The notes: generated from the letters alone by a model not told the origin. Numbered from the stretch's first letter, positions 41,846-50,785 are shown. The stretch: DNA of 64,000 bases from Pseudomonas palleroniana (GCF_003031675.1 NZ_PYWX01000049.1:1-64000); one strand, 5' to 3'. Translations and numbers: made by a program.

Positions 41846-42631
41846 TCAGAGATCGGCAGGCAACGGCTCTTTGAGCCATTGCATCGCGTTCTTTTCCAGG
41901 CTGCCGTCAGCCTTGGCCGCGACCAGAATCTGATTGACCTTCTCCAGCAGGGCCGGCTCGTTTTTGTTCACCCCCACATACACCGGCGAGTCCTTGAGTT
42001 TCACCTTCAGCGCTGGTACGCGTTTCGGGTTGCGCTCGCTGATTGCCACCATCACCACGTTGCCGCTGGCGATCAGATCGACCTGGCCGGCAAGGTAAGC
42101 AGCGATGGTCGAGTTGTTGTCTTCGAAGCGTTTGATGGTGGCTTCCTTGGGCGCCACGGCGGTCAGCTCGATGTCTTCAATGGCGCCGCGGGTCACGCTG
42201 ATGGTCTTGCCCTTGAGGTCGTCGGTGGTGCTGATGGGCGCGTCAGGCGGGCCGAACACGGCCAGGTAGAACGGCGCGTAGGCCTTGGAGAAATCGATGA
42301 CTTTTTCTCGCTCGGGGTTCTTGCCCAGGCTGGAAATCACCAGGTCGACCTTGCCGGTGGTGAGAAACGGGATGCGGTTGGTGCTGTTGACCGGGGTCAG
42401 CTCCAGCTTGACCTTGAGCTGGTCGGCCACCAGCTTGGCGGTATCAATGTCCAAGCCGCGAGGCTTCATATCGGGACCAACCGAGCCGAAGGGGGGGAAA
42501 TCCTGGGGTACGGCGACCTTGAGGGTGCCGCGGGCAACGATATCGTCCAGACCGTTGGCCTGGGCGGGTGCCTGGCCCAGCATCAGGCTGGCAAACAAGG
42601 CAGTGAGCAGGGCGCTGTAGCGCTTGGTCAT
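41846..42631 (-). CDS. Amino-acid ABC transporter substrate-binding protein
   Basis: The 261-residue periplasmic binding protein (family 3) has a signal peptide (about 1-25, LLTALFASLMLGQAPAQA). The mature start LDDIVARGTLKVAVPQDFPPFG and DLVISSLGKNPEREKVIDFS are the ligand-site segments of polar amino-acid binders. The exact amino acid is not evident. The ATG at 42631 has GGAGAG upstream; an open frame extends further but without a signal peptide. First gene of the operon, divergent from the FadR-type regulator. Confidence 0.92.
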   Translation of the reverse strand: MTKRYSALLTALFASLMLGQAPAQANGLDDIVARGTLKVAVPQDFPPFGSVGPDMKPRGLDIDTAKLVADQLKVKLELTPVNSTNRIPFLTTGKVDLVISSLGKNPEREKVIDFSKAYAPFYLAVFGPPDAPISTTDDLKGKTISVTRGAIEDIELTAVAPKEATIKRFEDNNSTIAAYLAGQVDLIASGNVVMVAISERNPKRVPALKVKLKDSPVYVGVNKNEPALLEKVNQILVAAKADGSLEKNAMQWLKEPLPADL

Positions 42632-42885
42632 GGCAACTCTCCGGAAGAGACGGGGGAATGTTCTGTCTGGAGCTATTGCACGGCCCATGCCATGACACTG
42701 CCAATGCTCTGGAACGCTGGAGTTTGTTGAGTCTTGTGGTCTTACTGGTCTGAACAGTCGGCTGGCGTTTCGCACCCTTTTCGAGCGCTGCCAAAACCGC
42801 GCGAGCCCCTTTGGGGCGTGGCTTGCCGAGGGCTGCGAATAGCTTTACAACTAGCCGCTCAGCTCTCTGGAACCTTGAGTCTTCT

Positions 42886-43581
42886 ATGAATTCCATCGCC
42901 CAAGCCGTACCGGAAGCGGCCCTGCAGGCCATCCGCAAACTGATCAAGGAGCAGGGCTTCGCCGCCGGTGATGCGCTGCCGTCCCAACGCGACCTGGCGG
43001 TGCAGTTGGGCGTGAGCCGAGCCTCGTTGCGTGAGGCGTTGTCATCCTTGAGTGCCTTGGGCGTGGTCAGTGTGCAGCCAGGTAAAGGCGTGTTCGTTCA
43101 AGAGGTACAGGAGACCCCGGGGTTTGCCTGGCCCTTCGCCGCCCAGGCCACGCCGTTGGATATCTTCCAATTGCGCTATGCCCTTGAAGGGTTTGCCGCG
43201 GGGTTGGCGGCGGTCATGTTGACGATTGATGAACTGGACACGTTGGAAGATAACCTTGAGGCGATGCGCAAGGTGCTCAAGTCGGGAGACTTTGAAGCCG
43301 CCGCCCGGCTGGACTTCGAATTCCATCAACGCATCTTGCTGGCCAGTGGTAACCAGGCGATGGTGAGCATCCTGAGCGCCAGCGCCGACGTGTTCCTGGA
43401 AAGCCAGAAACTACCGTTCATCCGGCCGGAGCGTGCCATGGAAACCTGGCAGGAGCACCGCAGGATCCTGCGTGCCCTGGCGCGGCGCGCCAGTGCGGCG
43501 GCGCAGAAAAGCATGCAGGAGCACGTGCGCAACGCGGCGTTGCGTACCGGTATCGCCTTCGTCACCCCGGTAGCGCCGTGA
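42886..43581 (+). CDS. GntR-family (FadR subfamily) transcriptional regulator
   Basis: This 231-residue repressor-type protein has an N-terminal winged helix (about 1-75, DALPSQRDLAVQLGVSRASL, REALSSLSALGVVSVQPGKG) and a C-terminal FCD ligand domain with RLDFEFHQRILLASGN carrying metal-binding residues. Being divergent from the ABC operon across 254 nt, it most likely controls it. A candidate TGGTCTTACT half-match to the GntR consensus lies near 42737-42746, weak evidence only. Confidence 0.9.
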   Translation: MNSIAQAVPEAALQAIRKLIKEQGFAAGDALPSQRDLAVQLGVSRASLREALSSLSALGVVSVQPGKGVFVQEVQETPGFAWPFAAQATPLDIFQLRYALEGFAAGLAAVMLTIDELDTLEDNLEAMRKVLKSGDFEAAARLDFEFHQRILLASGNQAMVSILSASADVFLESQKLPFIRPERAMETWQEHRRILRALARRASAAAQKSMQEHVRNAALRTGIAFVTPVAP

Positions 43582-43702
43582 GTTGGGCTATACCCAAACT
43601 CATGCGCCGTCATAGGAAGACTCAATCAGAGGCGGCTTCCTGAACGGGGGAAGGGCGGCTATGATGGGCAACGTTTTTTTTGCTTACAATCCGGAGACAT
43701 CC

Positions 43703-44032
43703 ATGAGCAACGATCTTATCAAGCACGTCACCGACGCGACCTTTGAGGCCGAAGTACTCAAGGCTCAAGGCCCGGTGCTGGTTGACTACTGGGCTGAATG
43801 GTGCGGCCCTTGCAAAATGATCGCTCCGGTCCTGGACGACATTGCAACCACTTACGAAGGCAAGTTGACCATTGCCAAGCTGAACATCGACGACAACCAG
43901 GAAACCCCGGCCAAGCATGGCGTACGTGGTATCCCGACCCTGATGCTGTTCAAGGACGGTGAGGTTGCGGCTACTAAAGTGGGCGCGCTGTCGAAGTCCC
44001 AGTTGCAGGCTTTCCTCGACGCGAACATCTAA
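43703..44032 (+). CDS. trxA: Thioredoxin 1
   Basis: The 109-residue thioredoxin has the active site WCGPC (Cys34, Cys37), the cis-proline segment RGIPTLMLFKDG, and standard length. It reduces cytoplasmic disulfides and serves ribonucleotide reductase and others. The ATG at 43703 has GGAG upstream. It is followed by its own terminator and then rho, the conserved trxA-rho order. Confidence 0.97.
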   Translation: MSNDLIKHVTDATFEAEVLKAQGPVLVDYWAEWCGPCKMIAPVLDDIATTYEGKLTIAKLNIDDNQETPAKHGVRGIPTLMLFKDGEVAATKVGALSKSQLQAFLDANI

Positions 44033-44041
44033 GCGTCGTGA

Positions 44042-44070
44042 AAAAAGCCCCGCAAATCGCGGGGCTTTTT
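44042..44070 (+). terminator. Intrinsic terminator after trxA
   Basis: The stem AAAAAGCCCCGC with GCGGGGCTTTTT around an AAATC loop, followed by a T run, lies 10 nt after the trxA stop. Confidence 0.93.
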
Positions 44071-44099
44071 CGTTAAACAGGGCTAGACGCTCCGAAACT

Positions 44100-44266
44100 C
44101 AGGTGGTACATTCGGCCCCGCACTGGTTTCTCCACTGCCCCCTGCAAGCCGTCGCCGACGCATTCCTTTTCGATTAGTACGCGATCCTGTCGCCTTCTCT
44201 GCGGCGCGGCCTCATTAAGCCAAAAGCTTAATTTCCCCCCTCCATAAATGATTACGTCATTCCTAT
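44100..44266 (+). promoter_or_regulatory. C-rich rho leader (candidate Pseudomon-Rho RNA)
   Basis: The untranslated region before rho is strikingly C-rich and G-poor: by hand count, from 44111 to 44266 there are about twice as many C as G. That is the composition of Rho utilisation sites and fits autogenous Rho-dependent attenuation. A structured RNA motif upstream of Pseudomonas rho genes (Pseudomon-Rho) has been described; membership is from memory and not tested by folding. Confidence 0.5.
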
Positions 44267-45526
44267 ATGAATCTGACTGAACTCAAGCAAAAGCCGATTA
44301 CCGAACTGCTCGAATTGGCCGAACAGATGGGCATAGAAAATATGGCCCGTTCGCGCAAGCAGGACGTGATTTTCTCCCTGCTGAAAAAGCACGCGAAAAG
44401 CGGCGAGGAAATCTCCGGTGATGGCGTGCTGGAGATTCTCCAGGACGGCTTCGGCTTCCTCCGCTCTGCAGACGCTTCCTATCTCGCCGGCCCAGACGAT
44501 ATTTACGTCTCGCCGAGCCAGATCCGTCGCTTCAACTTGCGTACCGGTGACACCATCGTTGGCAAGATCCGTCCTCCGAAGGAAGGCGAGCGTTATTTCG
44601 CCCTGCTCAAGGTCGACACGATCAACTTCGATCGTCCCGAGAACGCGAAAAACAAGATTCTCTTCGAGAACCTGACCCCGCTGTTCCCGACTGTGCGCAT
44701 GAAGATGGAGGCCGGTAACGGCTCCACCGAAGACTTGACCGGTCGTGTAATCGACCTGTGCGCCCCGATCGGCAAAGGCCAGCGTGGTCTGATCGTCGCA
44801 CCGCCGAAGGCCGGTAAGACCATCATGCTGCAGAACATTGCAGCGAACATCGCACGTAACAATCCTGAAGTTCACCTGATCGTGCTGTTGATCGATGAGC
44901 GTCCGGAAGAAGTGACTGAAATGCAGCGCACCGTGCGCGGCGAAGTGGTCGCCTCGACGTTCGATGAGCCGCCAACCCGCCACGTGCAGGTTGCCGAAAT
45001 GGTGATCGAGAAGGCCAAGCGCCTGGTTGAACACAAGAAAGACGTGGTGATCCTGCTCGACTCCATCACCCGTCTGGCCCGTGCCTACAACACCGTGATT
45101 CCAAGCTCCGGCAAAGTATTGACCGGTGGTGTCGATGCCCACGCCCTGGAAAAACCGAAACGTTTCTTCGGCGCTGCGCGGAACATCGAAGAAGGCGGCT
45201 CGCTGACCATTATCGCCACCGCGCTGGTTGAAACCGGCTCGAAGATGGACGAAGTGATCTACGAAGAGTTCAAGGGTACCGGCAACATGGAACTGCCCCT
45301 GGACCGTCGTATTGCCGAGAAACGTGTGTTCCCGGCGATCAACATCAACCGTTCCGGCACCCGCCGTGAAGAGTTGCTGACCGCCGACGACGAACTGCAA
45401 CGCATGTGGATTCTGCGCAAGTTGCTGCACCCGATGGACGAAGTCGCCGCCATCGAGTTCCTGGTCGACAAGCTGAAAACCACCAAGACCAACGACGAGT
45501 TCTTCTTGTCGATGAAGCGTAAGTAA
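44267..45526 (+). CDS. rho: Transcription termination factor Rho
   Basis: The 419-residue hexameric RNA helicase has an N-terminal Rho domain (MNLTELKQKPITELLELAEQ), a cold-shock-type RNA-binding domain (about 50-120, GVLEILQDGFGFLRS), Walker A PPKAGKT and the Q/R-loop region. It terminates transcription at C-rich RNA. The length matches the short Rho without insertions. Followed by an intrinsic terminator. Confidence 0.98.
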   Translation: MNLTELKQKPITELLELAEQMGIENMARSRKQDVIFSLLKKHAKSGEEISGDGVLEILQDGFGFLRSADASYLAGPDDIYVSPSQIRRFNLRTGDTIVGKIRPPKEGERYFALLKVDTINFDRPENAKNKILFENLTPLFPTVRMKMEAGNGSTEDLTGRVIDLCAPIGKGQRGLIVAPPKAGKTIMLQNIAANIARNNPEVHLIVLLIDERPEEVTEMQRTVRGEVVASTFDEPPTRHVQVAEMVIEKAKRLVEHKKDVVILLDSITRLARAYNTVIPSSGKVLTGGVDAHALEKPKRFFGAARNIEEGGSLTIIATALVETGSKMDEVIYEEFKGTGNMELPLDRRIAEKRVFPAININRSGTRREELLTADDELQRMWILRKLLHPMDEVAAIEFLVDKLKTTKTNDEFFLSMKRK

Positions 45527-45551
45527 TACGACGTTTCAGGTCTGAAAGAAT

Positions 45552-45578
45552 GGCGCCCCCAGGGGCGCCTTTTTTTTA
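45552..45578 (+). terminator. Intrinsic terminator after rho
   Basis: GGCGCCCC pairs with GGGGCGCC around a 2-nt loop, followed by a run of T residues, 26 nt after the rho stop. Confidence 0.93.
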
Positions 45579-45680
45579 TCGAGAAAGGGAGCTTTTCATC
45601 GTGAACGTGTCAGTTAAGAAACAAAAAAATCTCTTTCATTGTTAATCTTTGTACTTTTTACCTGACTGGCTCACTGATTT

Positions 45681-47669
45681 ATGACCACCCTTGCTTATCG
45701 ACGAGACATTGACGGGTTACGTGCCATCGCAGTGCTTGCGGTCGTGCTGTTTCATTTCGGCGTGCCGGGCTTCACTGGCGGCTTTGTCGGCGTTGATGTT
45801 TTCTTTGTGATTTCCGGTTATCTGATCACTACGATCATTTGGCGCGAGCGTGAAGCCGGGCGTTTCAGCTTTGTGGATTTTTGGGCCCGGCGCGCCCGAC
45901 GTATCCTGCCGGCGCTGTGCGTGATGATGCTGACGGCAGTGGTTGTGGGCTGGTTCCTGCTGGCGCCCAAGGACTACGAGGAACTGGGGCGTTCGATTCA
46001 CAACCAGGTAATTTTCATCTCAAACCTGTTTTTCATGCGCCAGGATGGCTACTTCGATGTAGCGTCCGATATGAAGCCCATGCTGCATACGTGGTCGCTG
46101 TCGGTTGAAGAACAGTTCTACATTGTTTTTCCGCTGTTACTGACGCTGCTCTCGAGTCAGGTAAAGCGCTGGCGCATGGCTTTGTTGGTCCTGGCGCTGG
46201 CGTCCTTTGCCGCCTGTGTCTGGACACTGCCCCGTTATCCAGAAAAAGCTTTTTACCTGCTGCCCATGCGGGCCTGGGAGCTGCTGGCCGGATCCCTGCT
46301 GGCGGTGATGCCGCTGCGGGCATATCGAGCAAGCCCAATATTGGCTCAAGGTATCAGTCTTGCCAGCCTGGCCCTGATCCTGGTGGCGGTGTTCGGTTAT
46401 GACGCCACCACTGATTTTCCGGGGGCTGCCGCGCTGTTGCCGGTATTGGGCGTGGTCGGGCTGATCTGGGCCAACGGCCAGCAAGTCACACTGGTCGGGC
46501 AATTGCTGGGCAGCCGGGTGATGGTGGGTATAGGGCTGATTTCCTACTCGTGGTACCTGTGGCACTGGCCCGTGCTGGTCTATGGCAAATACGCCAGCCT
46601 TGACGGCCTGGCGGCATGGGAACTTGGCGGATTGCTGGGTTTGAGCATGGTCTTGGGTTACATGTCCTGGCGTTTCGTCGAGGCGCCGTTTCGTGAGAAG
46701 CGGCTGTTGGCGGGGCGGCGCTCAATTCTGGTTGCGGCGGTTATCGGGTTGGTCGGCCTGGGGCTTGTCGGCAAAAGCATGACCTGGACGGACGGCGCGC
46801 CTTGGCGGCTATCGCCGCAGGCGTTGCAGTTCGCCCAGGCGCGGGTCTGGAGCCCTAAACTGATGAATTGCCTGTCGGATGACAAGAAAAACGATCATCG
46901 AGAGCTATGTCATTTTGGCCCGGACTCCACCAGCCGTGTTCTGGTTTGGGGCGACAGTCATGCTTCGGCCTTGATTCCCGCACTCAAGGATGGCGCAAGC
47001 AGGTACGGCTTGAGCATTACCCAGGCCGGGTATTCAGGTTGTACGCCGTTCTACCGCAAGGAAAGCACACCGGGATGCCAGGCGTTCAATCAGCGCGTCG
47101 CCGAAGTGCTGGAGCAGGGGACGTTCAGCGACGTGGTTCTGGCCGCGCGCTGGAGCCTCTATGTTTATGGCGAACACTCCGGTGATACCGGCGCCTCGAT
47201 TCACGACCCGGCGACCGGCAAGTATGACCGTGCTGTCGCCGAGCAGCTTTTTGCCGCTGCTGTGCGTGCACAAGTCCAGCGGCTGCGCGCCGGCGGCCAT
47301 CGCGTGTGGTTGGTCAAAGAGGTGCCGCTGCTGCCCTTCAGCGCGCCTTATCGTCTGAGTCGCCTGGCAATGCTGGGGCGACCGACGGATAGAGAAGGCA
47401 TGCCCGTCGCGGATCACCTCCAGCGTCAAGCCTATATCTATGATGTGTTCGAGCAGCTTGCCAAGGCGGACTCCGGCGTCATGTTGCTGGACCCGGCCTC
47501 CAGGCTGTGCGACGCCGGGGGATGGTGCGGCGTCGAACTTGAGGGACATTCCTTGTACACCGACGACAATCACCTCTCGGATGTGGGCGCGCGGTTTGTC
47601 GAGGCGTTCCTCGAACCCTTGTTCAACGCGTCGCACGCTTCTGCCGTGACGGATAATGGCGTGCAATAA
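45681..47669 (+). CDS. OafA-type O-acyltransferase with C-terminal SGNH domain
   Basis: The 662-residue protein joins an acyltransferase-3 membrane domain (about 1-350, ten or so helices; RDIDGLRAIAVLAVVLFHFG with Arg14 and His25, then FVGVDVFFVISGYLI) to a periplasmic SGNH hydrolase-like domain (about 390-650) with GDSH (424-427) and the catalytic D-x-x-H (Asp628-His631). Such proteins acetylate O-antigen, peptidoglycan or exopolysaccharide. The target is unknown because no polysaccharide genes are adjacent. It sits between rho and ubiD, likely an insertion relative to PAO1 order. Confidence 0.9.
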   Translation: MTTLAYRRDIDGLRAIAVLAVVLFHFGVPGFTGGFVGVDVFFVISGYLITTIIWREREAGRFSFVDFWARRARRILPALCVMMLTAVVVGWFLLAPKDYEELGRSIHNQVIFISNLFFMRQDGYFDVASDMKPMLHTWSLSVEEQFYIVFPLLLTLLSSQVKRWRMALLVLALASFAACVWTLPRYPEKAFYLLPMRAWELLAGSLLAVMPLRAYRASPILAQGISLASLALILVAVFGYDATTDFPGAAALLPVLGVVGLIWANGQQVTLVGQLLGSRVMVGIGLISYSWYLWHWPVLVYGKYASLDGLAAWELGGLLGLSMVLGYMSWRFVEAPFREKRLLAGRRSILVAAVIGLVGLGLVGKSMTWTDGAPWRLSPQALQFAQARVWSPKLMNCLSDDKKNDHRELCHFGPDSTSRVLVWGDSHASALIPALKDGASRYGLSITQAGYSGCTPFYRKESTPGCQAFNQRVAEVLEQGTFSDVVLAARWSLYVYGEHSGDTGASIHDPATGKYDRAVAEQLFAAAVRAQVQRLRAGGHRVWLVKEVPLLPFSAPYRLSRLAMLGRPTDREGMPVADHLQRQAYIYDVFEQLAKADSGVMLLDPASRLCDAGGWCGVELEGHSLYTDDNHLSDVGARFVEAFLEPLFNASHASAVTDNGVQ

Positions 47670-47728
47670 GCTGCCAGCCGCCCTCAGAGCAGGTAGGATG
47701 TACGCCTATTTTACGGGTGGCATGGTTA

Positions 47729-49195
47729 ATGAAATTCAAGGATCTTCGGGATTTCGTGCAGCAACTTGAGCAGCGCGGAGAGTTGAAACGTATCCAGATG
47801 CCGATTTCGCCGGTGCTGGAAATGACTGAGATTTGCGACCGCACCTTGCGTAACAAGGGCCCGGCGCTGCTGTTCGAGAACCCGACCGGGTTTGATATCC
47901 CGGTGCTCGGCAACCTGTTCGGCACGCCCGAGCGCGTGGCCTTTGGCATGGGTGCCGAGTCGGTCAGCGAGTTGCGCGAGATCGGCAAGCTGCTGGCCTT
48001 CCTCAAGGAGCCCGAGCCGCCGAAGGGCTTGAAAGATGCCTGGTCGAAGCTGCCGATCTTCCGCAAGATCATCGCCATGGCCCCCAAAGTGGTCAAGGAC
48101 GCGGTCTGCCAGGAAGTGGTCATCGAAGGCGACGATGTCGACCTGGCCATGCTCCCGGTGCAGACCTGCTGGCCCGGCGATGTCGGCCCCCTGATCACCT
48201 GGGGCCTGACCGTCACCAAAGGCCCGAACAAGGAGCGTCAGAACCTCGGCATCTACCGTCAGCAAGTGATCGGCCGTAACAAGGTCATCATGCGCTGGCT
48301 GAGCCATCGTGGCGGCGCCCTGGATTACCGTGAATGGTGCGAAAAACACCCGGGTAAACCGTTCCCTGTTTCCGTGGCCCTCGGCGCTGACCCGGCCACC
48401 ATCCTGGGCGCTGTGACCCCGGTGCCTGACAGCCTGTCCGAATATGCGTTCGCCGGCCTGCTGCGCGGTAACCGTACCGAACTGGTGAAGTGCCGTGGCA
48501 ATGACCTGCAAGTACCAGCCACCGCGGAAATCATCCTTGAAGGCGTGATTCATCCAGGCGAGATGGCCGATGAAGGCCCCTACGGCGACCACACCGGTTA
48601 TTACAATGAAGTCGACAGCTTCCCGGTGTTCACCGTGGAGCGCATCACTCACCGGATCAAGCCGATCTACCACAGCACCTACACCGGCCGTCCGCCGGAT
48701 GAGCCGGCCATTCTCGGCGTGGCATTGAACGAAGTGTTCGTCCCGATCCTGCAAAAGCAATTCCCGGAGATCACCGACTTCTACCTACCGCCGGAAGGTT
48801 GTTCGTACCGCATGGCCGTTGTGACCATGAAGAAGTCATACCCAGGGCATGCCAAGCGGGTAATGCTGGGTGTATGGTCGTTTTTACGACAGTTCATGTA
48901 CACCAAGTTCGTTATCGTCACCGACGACGACATCAATGCCCGCGACTGGAACGACGTGATCTGGGCCATCACCACGCGCATGGACCCCAAGCGCGACACG
49001 GTGATGATCGACAACACGCCGATCGACTATCTCGACTTCGCCTCGCCGGTATCGGGCCTGGGCTCGAAGATGGGGCTGGATGCCACCCACAAACGGCCGG
49101 GTGAGACCACCCGCGAGTGGGGCCGAGTAATCGTCAAGGATGAGGCCGTCACTGCCCGTGTCGATGCGATCTGGAAAGAATTGGGAATAGATTGA
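47729..49195 (+). CDS. ubiD: 4-hydroxy-3-polyprenylbenzoate decarboxylase UbiD
   Basis: The 488-residue prenylated-FMN enzyme decarboxylates the ubiquinone precursor. The prFMN and catalytic region is visible in EGPYGDHTGYYNEVD and in GIYRQQVIGRNKVIMRW with RGG (SHRGGALDYREW). It is the standard length from the ATG at 47729. The stop overlaps the next start (TGATG). The UbiX partner that makes prFMN is not in this window. Confidence 0.96.
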   Translation: MKFKDLRDFVQQLEQRGELKRIQMPISPVLEMTEICDRTLRNKGPALLFENPTGFDIPVLGNLFGTPERVAFGMGAESVSELREIGKLLAFLKEPEPPKGLKDAWSKLPIFRKIIAMAPKVVKDAVCQEVVIEGDDVDLAMLPVQTCWPGDVGPLITWGLTVTKGPNKERQNLGIYRQQVIGRNKVIMRWLSHRGGALDYREWCEKHPGKPFPVSVALGADPATILGAVTPVPDSLSEYAFAGLLRGNRTELVKCRGNDLQVPATAEIILEGVIHPGEMADEGPYGDHTGYYNEVDSFPVFTVERITHRIKPIYHSTYTGRPPDEPAILGVALNEVFVPILQKQFPEITDFYLPPEGCSYRMAVVTMKKSYPGHAKRVMLGVWSFLRQFMYTKFVIVTDDDINARDWNDVIWAITTRMDPKRDTVMIDNTPIDYLDFASPVSGLGSKMGLDATHKRPGETTREWGRVIVKDEAVTARVDAIWKELGID

Positions 49196-50163
49196 TGCGT
49201 GTAACCCTGCAACCTTCCGGCGCCGTGCTGGAGTTGGTCCCTGGCGAGCGAATCCTCGAAGGCGCGCGCCGCCTCGGCTATGAGTGCCCTCAGGCCTGTC
49301 GCAATGGCGTGTGCCATGTGTGTGCGGCGCTGTTGGTGGAGGGCCGCGTGCGGCAGGCCGGTGAGGTGCGTGATCACGGTGAGTTCTACACGTGCATCGC
49401 AGAACCGCTGGAAGATTGCATTGTGTTGTGGGATGGCGTGCTGGCGCCGGGAGAGTTGCCATTGCGCAAATTGTCGTGCCAGCTGAGCGAGTGCGTGGAG
49501 GTGGGCGGCGATGTATGGCGTGTACGCCTGCGTGCGCCGGCCGGTAAGGCGGTGCGTTACCACGCCGGCCAGTACCTGATGATCGAGCGGGAGAACGGCG
49601 AGAAATCGGCATTCTCCCTGGCTTCAGCGCCCCACGCCGGGCGTGATCTGGAGCTGCATGTACTGGCGCGCGAAGACAGTGCCCGCAACCTGCTGGACCA
49701 GTTGCAGCGTAACCAGATGGCTCGCGTCGAACTGCCATTTGGTGACACTCACCTGGCCGAGTTGCCCGACGGGCCGCTGGTGTTGATCGCCGCCGGTACC
49801 GGCATGGCGCAGATGCACAGCCTGATCGAGCATTGCCGCGCCTCTGGCTTCAAGCACCCGGTACATCTCTATTGGGGCGTGCGCCGACCCGAAGACTTCT
49901 ACGAAATCGAACACTGGCCACAGTGGCAGCAACTGCCCAACCTGTTCCTGCACAAAGTGGTCAGCGATCTGTGCGGCTGGGAAGGGCGTTGCGGGTTGTT
50001 GCATGAAGCCGTGTGTGAAGACATTGCCGACCTCAAGGCCGTTCATGTCTACGCCAGCGGCTCTCCGGCCATGATCTATGGCACTTTGGATGCGCTGGTC
50101 GAGGCCGGCATGGATGCACACCAGATGCGTGCCGACGTATTTGCCTACGCACCTCGCCCTTAA
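49195..50163 (+). CDS. 2Fe-2S/FAD oxidoreductase (CDP-6-deoxy-glucoseen reductase-like)
   Basis: The 322-residue protein joins an N-terminal plant-type ferredoxin domain (about 1-90; cysteines in YECPQACRNGVCHVC and FYTCIAEPL) to a ferredoxin-NADP reductase module: FAD-binding with YHAGQYLMIE and FSLASAPH, and NAD-binding with LIAAGTGMAQMHSLIEHC. The common name comes from a sugar enzyme; a role as electron donor in ubiquinone or aromatic metabolism is suggested by its one-base overlap with ubiD but is unproven. The start ATG follows TTG immediately; ATG is taken as the start. Confidence 0.88.
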   Translation: MRVTLQPSGAVLELVPGERILEGARRLGYECPQACRNGVCHVCAALLVEGRVRQAGEVRDHGEFYTCIAEPLEDCIVLWDGVLAPGELPLRKLSCQLSECVEVGGDVWRVRLRAPAGKAVRYHAGQYLMIERENGEKSAFSLASAPHAGRDLELHVLAREDSARNLLDQLQRNQMARVELPFGDTHLAELPDGPLVLIAAGTGMAQMHSLIEHCRASGFKHPVHLYWGVRRPEDFYEIEHWPQWQQLPNLFLHKVVSDLCGWEGRCGLLHEAVCEDIADLKAVHVYASGSPAMIYGTLDALVEAGMDAHQMRADVFAYAPRP

Positions 50164-50624
50164 AAACGCGCGCCGGCCGTGAGCATTGCGGCATTGAAAC
50201 CCAGCAGCACGAACTCACTGGCCAGCGGGCCGACATGCACGCCCACTGAGGGGATGATCGCCGGGGCCACGCCGAATCGGTTGAGCGGTATTTTATCGCG
50301 GTATTGGCCGCGATAACCCTGGAGTGCGCCCGCTGTCACCTTCACGTAGAGCGGTGATTGAGCAATATCGTAGCGCTTGCCGGCGTAGACATAGTAAGAG
50401 CGCTGACTGAACGAGTTACGAAACGTCGCTGCGCCATACACCCGCCCTGACGCTTTGTTACGCTCCAGGTTGATCAGATCCTGATGGTTATTGTGCTGTG
50501 GATCCGGTGAAAAATGCCGGGTGTACAGGCTGGTCTGTGCGTACCAGAAACCTTTTTCGTCTTCGCTGGCCAGCGTTGTGGCAGCCGGCGCCAATAGCAG
50601 CAGACCGGTAATAAGATATTTCAT
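50160..50624 (-). CDS. Outer-membrane beta-barrel candidate, PagP-like
   Basis: The 154-residue protein has a signal peptide (MKYLITGLLLLAPAATTLAS), then a mature part of about 134 residues ending in Phe (MLTAGARF), typical of outer-membrane barrels. The middle can be laid against E. coli PagP by eye: ATFRNSFSQ over MAFKDSWNK, and a His (TRHF) near the position of the catalytic His; Asn would replace the catalytic Asp before Ser. Orthologues are often named sn-glycerol-3-phosphate transporter, for which the sequence gives no support. The ends overlap the convergent reductase gene by 4 nt. Confidence 0.6.
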   Translation of the reverse strand: MKYLITGLLLLAPAATTLASEDEKGFWYAQTSLYTRHFSPDPQHNNHQDLINLERNKASGRVYGAATFRNSFSQRSYYVYAGKRYDIAQSPLYVKVTAGALQGYRGQYRDKIPLNRFGVAPAIIPSVGVHVGPLASEFVLLGFNAAMLTAGARF

Positions 50625-50761
50625 GATTCGACCTCGGTAGTCGTTTGAAGGGGCGGCTAGGGTGGGTCGCTGAACGCCTACAGTTTGACGGTTGGCGTCC
50701 TGCGTGGCCTGAACCTGAGCTGACAATCAGGTCGCCTATGCTTATGCAATTTCGGTATTTT

Positions 50762-50785
50762 TTAAGTAAGAAATATCTTATTAAG
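50762..50785. promoter_or_regulatory. AT-rich inverted repeat upstream of the TonB receptor
   Basis: TAAGA (50767-50771) and TCTTA (50776-50780) form an inverted repeat around AATA, extended outward by TTAAG and TTAAG flanks to about 24 nt with one break. Located 124 nt before the TonB receptor start and 138 nt from the divergent PagP-like gene, it fits an operator for either. It does not match a Fur box well. Confidence 0.35.

Noticed and set aside
42737..42746. A GntR operator (TGGTCTTACT) between the ABC operon and its regulator.
   Set aside because: It matches only part of the consensus and is not clearly palindromic; mentioned as weak evidence only.
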